From: Hedera helix
Taxonomy: Eukaryota; Streptophyta; Magnoliopsida; Apiales; Araliaceae
DNA: 64,000 nt
NCBI GenBank assembly: GCA_947179155.2
Contig: OX359273.1
Span: forward strand, 12,401,001 to 12,465,000
Reading direction: 5' to 3'
Below, piece by piece: positions 22,285-32,889 of the stretch. A program made the translations under genes and the position numbers. The notes under the pieces are model-generated. The model saw nothing but the letters and a program-made list of their open reading frames with translations. It was not told where the DNA came from and did no database searches. Each line of letters opens with the position of its first letter. Positions within the stretch are counted from its first letter, which is position 1.

Positions 22285-22325
22285 TTCTTCCCCCCTTAAC
22301 AGGATTCCGTCCTCGGAATCATAAT
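22285..22325 (-). other. Polypurine tract and pol end before A1
   Basis: Minus-strand ATTCCGAGGACGGAATCCTG then TTAAGGGGGGAAGAA abuts the LTR start. This is the second-strand primer of reverse transcription in Tekay-like elements. It shows that A1 is a 3' LTR rather than a solo LTR. Confidence 0.7.
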
Positions 22326-22792
22326 TGTCGTAATATTCATACGTATTTTATTTATAGCATCTTGCTATACCTTTATCTTGATGAATCACAATTAAATCCA
22401 TAATAATTATATTTTATCTCTTTAATTTCCATAATTCACATGAATATCCCCATAATGATCATAACTGTTAGAATATTTAAATTCTTAATTTAATTTATAA
22501 TTTCTTTGGTTCCTTATTTTCTGAAATATTTCCTTTCTCTACTCACACATCTCCTTACTCCATTCACATATTACATACTTTGCACATTCAACCTTCTTTT
22601 CTTAATTCATATAAATTCTTCTTCACATTCCTTTTCATCCTTTTCTTCTTACATTCATAAATCTTCTTTACCTTTCATAATTCATTCCTTAATAATTTTA
22701 TCATTCATATTAGGTTTTAAATATTATCCTTTACTTAATTCATCATAATCCTTATTTAAAATTATTTCAAAAATTTTGGGTGTCACAGTAAG

Positions 22793-24270
22793 TCATAGCT
22801 AGATCAAATAATATATATTTATATTATTAACTGGTATAATATCTGGCACCATATCTCTTGACGTCATTGCATCTTGTACCGTTATATTGAATGTTCGAGC
22901 CATCGGTCGGGTCGGCTGGATTAGTGTCGTGATGGTCAACTTGTTATTGTTAGTATTATTTCATTTGTTCCTGCTTTCATCTTGCATCAGTTTCTTTGGA
23001 CAGCTTCAGGCTAGATGATCCTTTGATCCATATGTGAAGTATTCATTCTTCTTCGGACTGCGACAAATAGAAGTGATGTGACCTTCCTGACCACAGTTAT
23101 AATACACCCTTTTTCCTTTTAAACAAACTCCAAAGTGATTTTATTCGCAAGTTTTACACGGTTATATCTTTTTTCTTAAAATCTCCTCGTGTGTTTCCAG
23201 AACTATTGTTGTCAATGTTTTTGTTCCATTTTTTTTGTTAAAATTATTGCTAGTGTTACTCCCTCCTTTATTTTCACCTTCACTCCTATTAGTTTTTTTA
23301 TCTTGATTATATTTATTCAGTGTTTCGCTTCCGTCTTCAGCATGTATGGCTTTCTCTATCATTCCAACAAATGTGTTTATTTGGAACATCGAAACTCAGC
23401 TATAGATCCAGGGTTTTAGTCCTTGCTCGAACCTCTTTCCCTTCCGTTCATCGATATTCACTTGATATGAAACAAACCTCACCATCTCATTGAACTTTGC
23501 AGCGTATTTGGGAACGGTCATATTTCCTTGTTTCAGTTCTAGAAACTAAACTTCCATTTTATCTTGCACGTACGGTGGAAAATAGGTTTCAAAATATATC
23601 TCCTTAAATTTGTCCCAAGCGATAACTCCTTGTCCTCCCCTAATTATCAAAAACTTGCATCTCCCTTCATCATAAAGGTAGCAAAAGCAGTCTTTTACTC
23701 CTCTTCTACTCAAACCACATCAAACACCTTCTTGATCTCCATCACCCAAGTTTGGGCCTCTATTGGGTTTGTTATCCCCTTAAACTCCGGGGGTCCTACC
23801 ATCTTAAAGTTTTTAAAATTTGTTAGGTGAGTTGGTGTAGGGTTTGGATTATCAGTTATTGGGTTCCTATTTTCCATGGCTTATGTTAGAAGATCCACAA
23901 TCCTTTGCATTGGATCAACTCGTTCGCTCTCACTGTTCACTAATTCTTCTTGCACCCATCGGCCTCGCGGTATTCTCCAATGTGACATTTTTCTGTTTAT
24001 TAAATCTCGTATTATTATTTCATTATTTGAGTAAAGCATTTGAAATTTTACCATCTTCTGTTTATGTACTTAGGAATTTACTACATTCCGAACTTGGGAG
24101 GACAAAAAAAAATAATAATAACTTGTTGCCGATCTTTCTATCATAGCCAATTGATAAGGAATAATACCGATATGCTCCACTCACTAAACTAAGTAGACAT
24201 GTGTATTTCACTACAGTCCAAATGCAAGGTGTCATCTCCCTACTAAGCCTACTCATACTCCACTCATCCC
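22793..24270 (-). pseudogene. gag: Chromovirus-type gag of M (broken)
   Basis: Read from right to left. A leader frame, RGRWVQEELVNSESERVDPM QRIVDLLT, meets a stop just before MENRNP (ATG at 23877). It continues KMVGPPEFKGITNPIEAQTW and VMEIKKVFDVV, the usual start of chromovirus gag. After frameshifts a 75-codon piece (23389-23162) reads NKYNQDKKTNRSEGENKGGS. A CCHC knuckle YYNCGQEGHITSICRS lies near 23090, then ARTFNITVQDAMTS near 22880. The protein would package the element RNA. Pol is not found beyond this point, and the sequence runs into the GTAAG target site. Confidence 0.78.
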
Positions 24271-24282
24271 AACTATAATCAG

Positions 24283-24287
<5 letters not shown>

Positions 24288-24319
<32 letters not shown>
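24288..24319. repeat. (TA)n microsatellite
   Basis: Sixteen TA units lie at the inner edge of M's 5' LTR. Confidence 0.9.
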
Positions 24320-24320
<1 letters not shown>

Positions 24321-24331
24321 CATATATTTAT

Positions 24332-25066
24332 ATATAAAATATTTAAATCGCATTTACATTGTTTGTTCCATAAGTTATATCCAAACAAGTAAATTATAAA
24401 TTAAATATATTTATCTATTATATTTAACTCTTAATCATACAGTGATTTAATTTACTAATTTGGTTTCAATATACATATATTATATACCGAAACTCGTTCC
24501 AAAAATTAATGCATTCCACTTAACATAAAATTACACATTAAATTATTATTTACGTTACATTCAATTAATGTAACATAATACCATTAATGCATTTAATTTA
24601 TATTCATTTGGTGTAATATTAAACATTAGACCGTTAATTCACGTTACATCAATTTATTGTAACACACAATAACCTCTCATATAAATAAATAATTCTTTAT
24701 TTAACTATTTATAACAAACATACCATTTCACCAATATTTGAAATAAGCGAATTATTCTATCCATTCATAGATTTTAATTCATTAGTATCATATCGTCACA
24801 CCAAGCTTAATGCACAATCCAGATTGCCTCATAACTCTAATTTTAAAATCACTGATTATATCACACAATTTAATCCCTTTTTATTCCTTAGTTAACTTAA
24901 ACTAAAAATTTTACTAATTTATAATTAACTGTTAAATTTATTTTTAATCCATATATAAATATTACACAGATGTTTATTTTTGATACAACTCATTCACAAA
25001 GAATATTTAAAATAAATATTTTATTTTACTCAGGAAATTTTATAGTTGCAAAAATTCCTGGATGTA
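24332..25066 (-). repeat. 5' LTR of M
   Basis: Homologous to 18082-18825, including CCGTTAATTCACGTTACATC and the start-proximal AGGAATTTTTGCAACTATAA. The very start is altered at the junction with the copia LTR remnant. Confidence 0.72.
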
Positions 25067-25071
25067 ATTCC

Positions 25072-25138
25072 GCTCTTTTTATGCAATTTGATTGTATGTC
25101 TATGAATTTTTGCAAACCAACAGTGTCATCATGAGCGA
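25072..25138 (+). repeat. 5' LTR end and primer-site remnant of the copia element
   Basis: CTCTTTTTATGCAATTTGAT to the terminal AAACCAACA matches 41937-41985. TGTCATCATGAGC then follows at 25124-25138, a plausible decayed form of the initiator-Met site TGGTATCAGAGC. Confidence 0.6.
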
Positions 25139-25566
25139 AAGTTTATGCGAATTATTAATTGTTTAGATTTCGTATATGTATCTGCTTGTGTTTAGAATAA
25201 TTTATTGAGCATAATTTGTTGTGTAAAATTATGGGTTTTGAAAACAATTGTAAAAAATCGTGTTTTGGATGAACAAGCAGGAAAAATCATGATTGTAGGA
25301 AAAAAAATAGCAAAACTAATTCAGGGCTTGAGTGCTGAGGCTCTGAGTTGAGCTTTGGGGCGGTTAGAGATTTTGTTTTGAACGCCAAGGCGTTCAACTA
25401 GGCGCTGGGGCTTTCAAAACAGAAACTTTCTGTTTTGATTTGTTGTACAGTTTTTTTTTTCAAAAGTTTTAAAATAAAAGGTTATTTTACATGATTTTAT
25501 AATTAAAATAAATAGTTTATTTTAAAAATGAAATTGGATTTCATAAAATTTTAATTACCCATTAAA

Positions 25567-25603
<37 letters not shown>

Positions 25604-27130
25604 GGTTTTAATTCATGAGAAGAATATGTTGTATTGATGCATATGATGATATGTATGATAATACAAAGGGATTGATTATAGACTATTGACCAATGTGATT
25701 GAATTTATTTTATGTTGATACATGAATGAATGGGTTTTTATAAATGGGGTCTGCGTACCTCATCTTTTTTTATTTTTCGGAGGTAAATTCTATCTCCCTC
25801 CTATATACTTCCCCTTAACTGATGATCAAGGTTTCTATTTTATCAAAATAGCTTTAATATGATTAGTTATATTTATTTGATGATTTGGAGCCAAGGAGCA
25901 AGGAGCACTTTGTAATTGAGCTCGGGTTATAATGTAACAGTTACATATATATGTATTTATTCTTAAACCCTAGGTTTGACCTTTTGGTTCACTTGATGGC
26001 TCTAGTGAACCAAACTAGAATAAAAATTCATAATCAATCCAAGTAGAATATAGTATTCAATATGTGCATGCTAATTATGTATATATTATATATTATCAAA
26101 CATGTTTTGCATGTTAAATAATATGACGCGTATTTTAGATATATATATCCATGCGTGCTAAACAGGATGGAAAAATTAATAATAAACCCTCAAAGTAAAA
26201 TATATCAAGTTATAACGTTCAAAGATATTAGGAATATCAAACGTCGTCTTCTAGCATGATAAAACGATAGAGTATCAAATAATCAATATATGTTTGTTGT
26301 GCACACATAAGACTTATATTGATTATTTGAGATGTTATTTTATCACATTTGATGCTTATAAGGAATTGAACACTACTATTTTGTTGTGTACACACAATGA
26401 CAATATTTTTCTCTTCACTTATATAGAAGTTCTAGGTCGGACTTAACTTAGATAATTTTGATTCGAATGTGCATGCACTTTATCATTATAATCTAAAAGG
26501 CAAAATAAAATGAGTTACATGTTAATGTAATTGACAAAAGTTGTCTACCTATTAAATAAATATAGTTTGTTGTGCACACACAAGCCTATATATATGTTGA
26601 CAGGATCCTTATCTCACTAGCAAATTGTAATATTCTGAACTTTCGAGAGAATTGTAATCCAACTTTATATGAATAAATAAAGATTGAATTACATCTTATA
26701 TGTGTTATGGAATCTTCATTATTGTTTATTTTTGGATTTCAGTTCGAGTATCCAACCTTAGCACGTCAAAGGAAAATAAAAGTTTTTTTTTTCAATAATC
26801 TGAAAAGATGATAAAACCTAAACCCAAGGGTCTAAACCCTAAAAAGCCTAACCTAGGCCATCGAGCGAAACATGTACGTCGAAATGACATTCTGTTTCAG
26901 GATTCATCTTTCTCACACTTTGAAAACATGTTTTAGCTGATAAAAGTTTTTCTTGAAAAATGCGTCGGGAAAGGATCGAAATAAGAAAAAGACAAAAAAT
27001 ATTTTTTTGCCTTTTTGATCGTCTAACCATTTTTTGAGAAATGGTTGTCGAAAACACTATTTACCAAAAAAAGTGCAACGTCTTGTTGACTTTTCACTTC
27101 ATAGAATATTGTTTATTCAGAACAAAACTA
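25139..27130 (+). other. Copia leader or unassigned DNA
   Basis: No reading frame was recognised. It holds an (AT)n run (25569-25601) and a GC-rich patch with GGCGCTGGGGCTTTCAAAAC (near 25400). A strong hairpin lies at 26275-26330, and TTGTTGTGcaCACA occurs three times. A polyadenylation-like AATAAATAAAG lies near 26673. At 2 kb it is long for a copia leader, so part may be another insertion. Confidence 0.4.
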
Positions 27131-27802
27131 TGTAATATCCGACTTTTAGTAAAGATCAATTCAACCGAAATACTTAAAAATGAACTAGATTAGAGATAAC
27201 TGGATTAGAAAAGCTAATCTAAACCTAAACCTAGTTACAAATTAATTAAATTAGTTAACTAATTAACCTAATTAGGTGATTAGCAATCCGGTTGGGATCG
27301 AACTAGGTTAGGGTAACTAGATTACCATTTAACCTAATTATCATCCAATTAAACTTAACTTAACTAGGATTAAGGATAATTAATCTAAAGAGTAACCTAA
27401 TCTAAATGTTAAACTAATTAGTCAATTAATAACCTAATCGACTAATCAAGTTCCTAGGTTTATCGTTAATTAACCTAATCATGACTAAGCTAGATTATAA
27501 AAAGGACTAAACTAACCATGATCAAGCTTGGTAAAAGACCTTGACTACCCCTCAATTAAATGGTTAATTCACCAACCAAACAAGCCCTAGAACTATTCCT
27601 TTGGTAGGCTAAGTTGTGGACTAATTAAAAGCTAACACGTGTCAATTGTGGTGTCATAAAAAATGTGATGATTTCAAGCATTAATGCCATTAAAGGAGTC
27701 CATATTGCCGACCAAACAAGTGAGGAAAGGGAGGTGCACTTATGCTTAGCTTAGCTTGTAAGTCTTGTAACAATGACCATTTTTCCCTAGCTTTGCATGA
27801 CC

Positions 27803-27811
27803 TATAAATAG
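27803..27811 (+). promoter_or_regulatory. TATA box of LTR E
   Basis: TATAAATAG follows a mixed-composition stretch and precedes a purine-rich leader, as in D and G. Confidence 0.6.
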
Positions 27812-28007
27812 CAAGCCATGTTTATTTGTTTTCTCATTAATTTTCAAAGCTAAAATTCAAGTATCAAAGCTATACATACATTGAGAGAAAGTTCCATTGA
27901 GTTGCTACCTTGGAAATTACAAAGAAATAGTTAAAGCTTGCAAATTCAAAGGGTACAATCTCTAATAGTTTTTATGTTCGATTTTTCTTTCATCTTTAAT
28001 TTTCAAA

Positions 28008-28432
28008 AGCTCAAGAACGTGAGTCGTAGCCATGTACGATTGTCGTTCTCTGTCTTCTTCACGTGTTCTGGAGCCTTTCTTCATTTTAAAGTAGTTATAA
28101 TGTCGAGTTTTATTTCGTAGTTTCAAGCTCAAGAACATACGTCGTAGCCATATACAATTGTCGTTCTCCGTGTTCTTTGTATGTTCTTGAGTCATTATTA
28201 TATTGTTTTGATCAATTATGCAAGCCGTTATAATGACTAAATTTTATCAATTATAAAGTGTCATAATCACTTATGTAAGCAGTTATAATGACTAAATTTT
28301 GTCAATTATAAAGTGTCATAATCACTTATGTAAGTAGTTATAATGCTCGAAATATTCAAGTATAAAATCTAAAAGCTCAAGAACATAAGTCGTGGCCATA
28401 TACAATTTTTCGGTCTTCGTGTGTTCTTGAGC
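28008..28432 (+). repeat. Three hairpin repeats and a 55-bp tandem repeat in LTR E
   Basis: Units at 28008-28074, 28126-28191 and 28374-28432 each start AGCTCAAGAAC and end GTTCTTGAG or a variant. Each can fold, and the interiors are alike (GTCGTAGCCATATACAATTG). Between the second and third unit lie two 55-bp tandem copies (28227-28281, 28282-28336). Confidence 0.75.
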
Positions 28433-29432
28433 AAAAGTCATGAATCTTTCTATGAGAAGGTTTATGATTTATTATCTTTATGTTATAAAGTGTTATTGAG
28501 TCTTATAATATGGCATCTTAAGCAATTAGAGCTAATTGAGACATGTCTCACATGGTTAACCCTAAAACTGTTGCGCATATTTTTGCCATTTTTCAAAAAC
28601 TTAAAATCTGAATTTGCCTTAGCAATACAAATGAAAGTTGTATATCATGAAATTCTAAGCAATTTAGACTTAAGAATTACTTCAAAATATTTTTCGTATG
28701 ATAAAGTTATGACAGTTACTGGAAAGGACCTCAAAGCTAAAAATTTAGGGAGGCTCTCGGGTGGAAACCCTAAAAATCACCAAATTTTATGATTGTGAGT
28801 TAGCCAAGTCTCCTATAAATTACGTGAATGAAAATAGTCTAGTTTACTTATAAAAAAAACGTATAAAGAAGGAAAATTTTATGAACTAACATTCGGGTAC
28901 GCGTAACCCTTTATATAGGCATTTTAAACGATTATCGAGAAACCCTAATTGTGTTTCAAGGTAAGTTTCCTATCCTTATCCTTTCTTTACTTGCTTTCTA
29001 TGTGATTTATACATTTTTTACATGCAACGTGCTATAAATCTTTGATACAAAAGTTATTTCTTCTTGTTTCAGCATAACTTGCAAAATGAAATGTTTATTC
29101 GTGATATAATTTGAATAATGCATTATTATATCAAACCAAGGTGTCTTGGGGCGATCCTGACATGTGAAGTAAACTGAGATGAATGAATATGTATCATTGT
29201 TATTGATCTTTCCAGTGTAAGGTATGTTTATGCATAACATATGATATCGTTAGGTTGATCCCCTTTCTATATCCACTGTAAATGGTTCTAAGTCGAAAGA
29301 CAAAGAATAGTTCAAGGTCTAACAATCACTCAATCTTGTTATGTTAAAACATTTGTAAATATCAATTTTTGTGCAATGAATCCTTACAATCTATATCGGT
29401 GTGAGTTCACTTATATGCTATGTGTTTAAGAC

Positions 29433-29534
29433 TTGTTGAGCATCTTAGCTCAACATTGCAAATAAACCTAAATTGCAGACAAACCCGAGACCTCTGATTC
29501 AAATAAGAAAGGAAAGAAGAAATGCGTAGACTAG
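29433..29534 (+). promoter_or_regulatory. Shared LTR hairpin, CAG and short frame in E
   Basis: GTTGAGCATCTTAGCTCAAC is a hairpin with a six-base stem. AATTGCAG follows, then a frame DKPETSDSNKKGKKKCVD and a stop. This matches the placement in N and D. Confidence 0.55.
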
Positions 29535-30480
29535 TTTACTACTTTTCTTAATTGTTCTTAACTGTAGTCATAATGACATTTTGTAATAAGAATAAGTTCC
29601 ACACATGTAACCGAATATTATATAAATATTATCAAATTTTACCACATTCTCTTGTTACGTCTTTACTTTGATTAAACCTATAATTGTTAAAACTTAACAT
29701 AGTATTAATAATGATCTATCTATCTGGATGAGGATCGATAAATAACTTATGAGTGTTGTACATTTGAGATGGGACTAAGCGATGTTGACTGGTCAAATCC
29801 ATCGTTAAGGTTCCTTGGACCCAGGTATAACTCGTTATTACTATTCTGAATGTCGGATAAGTAAGATTATTGATATGAAGAGATATCGCTATAACCAAAT
29901 ATGTTTCGAATGACGGTTTTAACTAGTTGGGTAATGTTCTGTACAGAAAGAGAATTTTGCACCGGACAAAGATACAACTATTTGTCACGGATAAATATGC
30001 AAACATTTCACGGGTGAAAATACAAACATTCACCGCGAGATTCTCTGTTCCCAAGAGCTGTCCAAATGATCTAATGTCGTGGATGTTGGAACATGTAAAG
30101 TTATAGAATATCTAAATATGAAGGATAAAATGTTATGATTGAATATTAAGTCTCTTGTATCGATTACAAGGATTTGATATAAAATAATGAAATTTTTTTG
30201 GGAATTAAGATGAGAACTTTGTTTATGAATAAAAAAAATCATCTATAAATCTAATGATTTAGCATTTATAGTGAGCACCAAGTCAGCTATAATAAGTATA
30301 GTGATTTGGGGGTGTCACACAAATCTTTAATTAGAATTACCAAACTATACAAGGAGGGTAATATAATTTGATGAAAATAATGGGAGAATACCAATTTAAA
30401 TAAAGACCTAATTTATTTTGATAATTAATAAAATGAATGTATGCTAAAATGTTGTCTATTTCAAATGCAAAATTTTACAA

Positions 30481-31290
30481 ATGTCAAACTCACTATCACT
30501 GCGTAGTATACTTGATGCAAACAAATTGACCGGGCCAAATTATGATGACTGGTTAAGAAATTTAAGAATAATTCTCACTGTTGAAAAGATTTCTTACGTC
30601 CAAAATTTGTCTGTCCTTGCAACTGTTGCAAAAGAAGCCTTTGAGTAAGAGACTGTTCCTTTTAAGAAGTGGCAAGATGATGTAACCGTGGCTCAATATA
30701 TCATGCTCTCATCCATGAGTAACGGGCTTCAGCGTCAGCACAAGAAAATGGATGCTACTATATTGTTGCACCTTAAAGATCTTTATGGTTTGCAAAGTTG
30801 GACTGCTATATATTAGATATCTAAGGAGCTTTTCCAATCTCGGATGACTGAGAGCATTATCATTGAGAATCATGTCCTAAAGATGATTAATTTGATTGAA
30901 CAGCTTGGACAATTAGGGTTTATGATGGATGGGGAGTTGAGCCAAGATTTGATCTTGCAATCACTCCCGGACACCTTATCATAATTTGTCATGAACTTTC
31001 ACGTGAATAAGTTGGAAGTCAGCTTGCCTGAGTTACTTAACATGTTAAAAACTGTGAAAGGTCACTTCCCATCCAAGAATGACCAAGTCTTATTGGTGGA
31101 TGATTCTTCCAAGAAGGGAAAGAGGCCCAAGGATTTTTCTAAAAAGAAGAAAAAGAATAAGGCTAAGGGAAATGTGAATGCTAAGGATAATAAGAAAAAT
31201 GATCCTGATAGCAAAGGAATATGCTTCCATTGCAATAATTCAGGTCACTAAAAGAGAAATTACAAGATATATCTTGTAAATTCAAAGCAG
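30481..31290 (+). pseudogene. gag: Copia gag (broken)
   Basis: ATG at 30481 opens MSNSLSLRSILDANKLTGPN, YDDWLRNLRIILTVEKI, the standard copia gag start. It continues KKWQDDVTVAQYIMLSSMS, KMDATILLHLKDLYG and QSLPDTLS. A Lys-rich stretch KKGKRPKDFSKKKKKNKAK follows, then a CCHC knuckle with a stop inside it (CFHCNNSGH, near 31221-31251). Stops also lie near 30646, 30814 and 30982. It would form the particle that packages RNA. The frame is otherwise well kept compared with pol. Confidence 0.85.
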
Positions 31291-31334
31291 AAAAAGCTCA
31301 TCAAATCAAGGTTTGTTCACGGTTGAAATAAATC

Positions 31335-32600
31335 TTTCTATAAGTCAAAGTTCTACTTGGGTATTAGATACCGGTTGTGGTTCCAACATATGTAATACTA
31401 TGTAAGGACTAAGAAGAAGTAAAAAGTTAGACAAAGGAGAAGTCGTCTTGTGCGTGGGGAATAGAGTAAAGGTTATTGTATTGGTCGTAAGAACTTTTTG
31501 GTTAGCACTGCCTATGGGCAGGTCCATAAGTTTGAATAATTTTTATTATGTTACAGTACTGATTAGAAACATTATTTCGATTCATATGCTAGACAAAGAT
31601 GATTTTGATATTATAATAAAGAACAACTATTGTTCTATTTATAATGATAATATTTTATATGGTACTAGAAACTTGTGTGATGGACTTTACTTACTTGACT
31701 TGCATGAAAATATTTTTCATATCGAACAAACTAAGACAAGAAAATGAGATCATGTACATTAAACCTTTATGTGGCACTGTAGACTCAGTCATACTAATGA
31801 AACAAGATTCAACAAGTTGAATAAAGATGGGCTTTAAGAGCTATTGGATTATGAATCATATCCAACTTGTGAATATTGCTTCATGGGAAAATGACTAAAT
31901 CTCCTTTTAGTGGAAAAGGAAAAAGAGTTATAGAGTTATTAAAATTGATACACATAGATGTATGTGGACCTTTGAAAACTCATGCACGAAGAGGATATTC
32001 ATATTTTATTACTTTCACTGATGATTATTCTAAATTTGGATATGTGTATTTGATGAAATACAAGTCTACATCGTTTGAAAAGTTCAAAAAATTCAGAAGT
32101 GAAGTAGAGAAACAAACTGGCAAGAGTATTAAGATTTTTTAATCGGATCGACGAAGTGAATACTTAAGAAATGAGTTTCTCAATTATCTCCAAAAAAATG
32201 GTATAATCTCACAATGGACTCTACCAGGTATGCCACAATTGAATGGTGTATCTGAAATGAGAGATCGAACCTTGTTGGACATGGTACATTATATGATGAG
32301 TTTTAACGATCTTCCAATTTCCTTCTGGGGTTATGCCCTAGAAACGGCTGCATACCTACTTAATAAGGTACCTTCAAAATTCTCCCCAAAGACCCCGTAT
32401 GAGATATGAATAGGAAAGAAACCAAATCTTAAGCATGTTAATATTTGGGGTTGTCTAGCTTATGTTAAAAGGTTTGAGAATGATAAACTAGAGACACGAT
32501 CCGATAATTGCAAATTTGTGGGATTTCCTAAAGAAAGTTTAGGATATTACTTTTATCATCTAACTGATTAAAAGGTGTTTGTTACGACATATGCTACCTT
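31335..32600 (+). pseudogene. Copia protease and integrase (broken)
   Basis: The protease active site TWVLDTGCGSNIC is intact, with DTG at 31367-31375. A pre-integrase region follows: ILYGTRNLCDGLYLLDLH, then the HHCC finger pieces WHCRLSHTNETRFNKL and CEYCFMGKMTKSPF. The integrase core reads IHIDVCGPLKTHARRGYSYF and ITFTDDYSKFGYVYLM, both with catalytic Asp. SDRRSEYLRNEF (usually SDRGGEY) and NGVSEMRDRTLLDMV (catalytic Glu) follow. Stops lie at 31744, 32140 and elsewhere. In copia, integrase precedes RT, as here. Confidence 0.85.
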
Positions 32601-32889
32601 CTTGAAAAAATGAGTTTATCCTTAAAGGGCTGAGTGGGAGTAAGATAGACCTTGAAGAAGTTCAAGAACCAAGAAACACTATGGGTCAAAGTGAGGTATC
32701 TAACCAAGTAAAATAACCTATTGTACCATAACTTATTTGTAAATCTAGAAGAGTACCGAAGATACCTAATAAGTATGGATTCATTAGAGATGATGATGAT
32801 GATGAGGTATGGATTTATCATAGAGGATGATGATGAGGTATGCATCATAGATGATGATGATCCATTGACTTACGAAGAAAGTATGAGTA

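Larger units (their letters stand above)
18912..22787 (-). mobile_element. Chimeric gypsy insertion: J-like LTR start + polypurine tract + A-family LTR, TSD GTAAG
   Basis: GTAAG at 18907-18911 and 22788-22792 flanks TG...CA ends. Read on the minus strand from 22787, the first ~450 bases start TGTGACACCCAAAATTTTTG and resemble LTR J, not LTR A. Near 22325 the sequence becomes a pol end, TTCCGAGGACGGAATCC, then a polypurine tract AAGGGGGGAAGAA. A full A-family LTR follows (22284 to 18912). No gag or pol body lies between. The two 'LTR' starts differ, which normal reverse transcription would not give. Confidence 0.72.
18082..25066 (-). mobile_element. Minus-strand Ty3/gypsy element 'M' (chromovirus-like), interrupted
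   Basis: Two direct copies of a ~740 bp sequence (18082-18825 and 24332-25066) flank a minus-strand gag with a CCHC knuckle and the end of a pol frame. Reading leftward, the order is LTR, gag, (missing pol), polypurine tract, LTR. The chimeric A-family insertion lies in its body. The outer ends are approximate because I could not find a TSD. The right end abuts the copia LTR remnant. Confidence 0.7.
27131..30319 (+). repeat. Long LTR 'E' (3.2 kb, + strand)
   Basis: Starts TGTAATATCCGACTTTTAG and ends GATTTGGGGGTGTCACA, as in the Tekay-like LTRs D and N. A TATA box lies at 27803, and the shared hairpin, CAG and 18-codon frame at 29433-29534. The flanks AACTA and CAAAT do not form a TSD, so it may be a rearranged remnant rather than a clean solo LTR. 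Confidence 0.7.

Noticed and set aside
24062..24256. Minus-strand 64-codon frame as a separate gene
   Set aside because: It lies in the leader between M's 5' LTR and gag and shows no domain.
27180..27520. CTAAACCTAAACC-like words as interstitial telomere repeats
   Set aside because: The words are degenerate and never form a run of the plant TTTAGGG unit.
32780..32880. Acidic DDDDDE stretch as a novel domain
   Set aside because: It is a local GATGAT expansion in decayed copia sequence and matches nothing beyond that.
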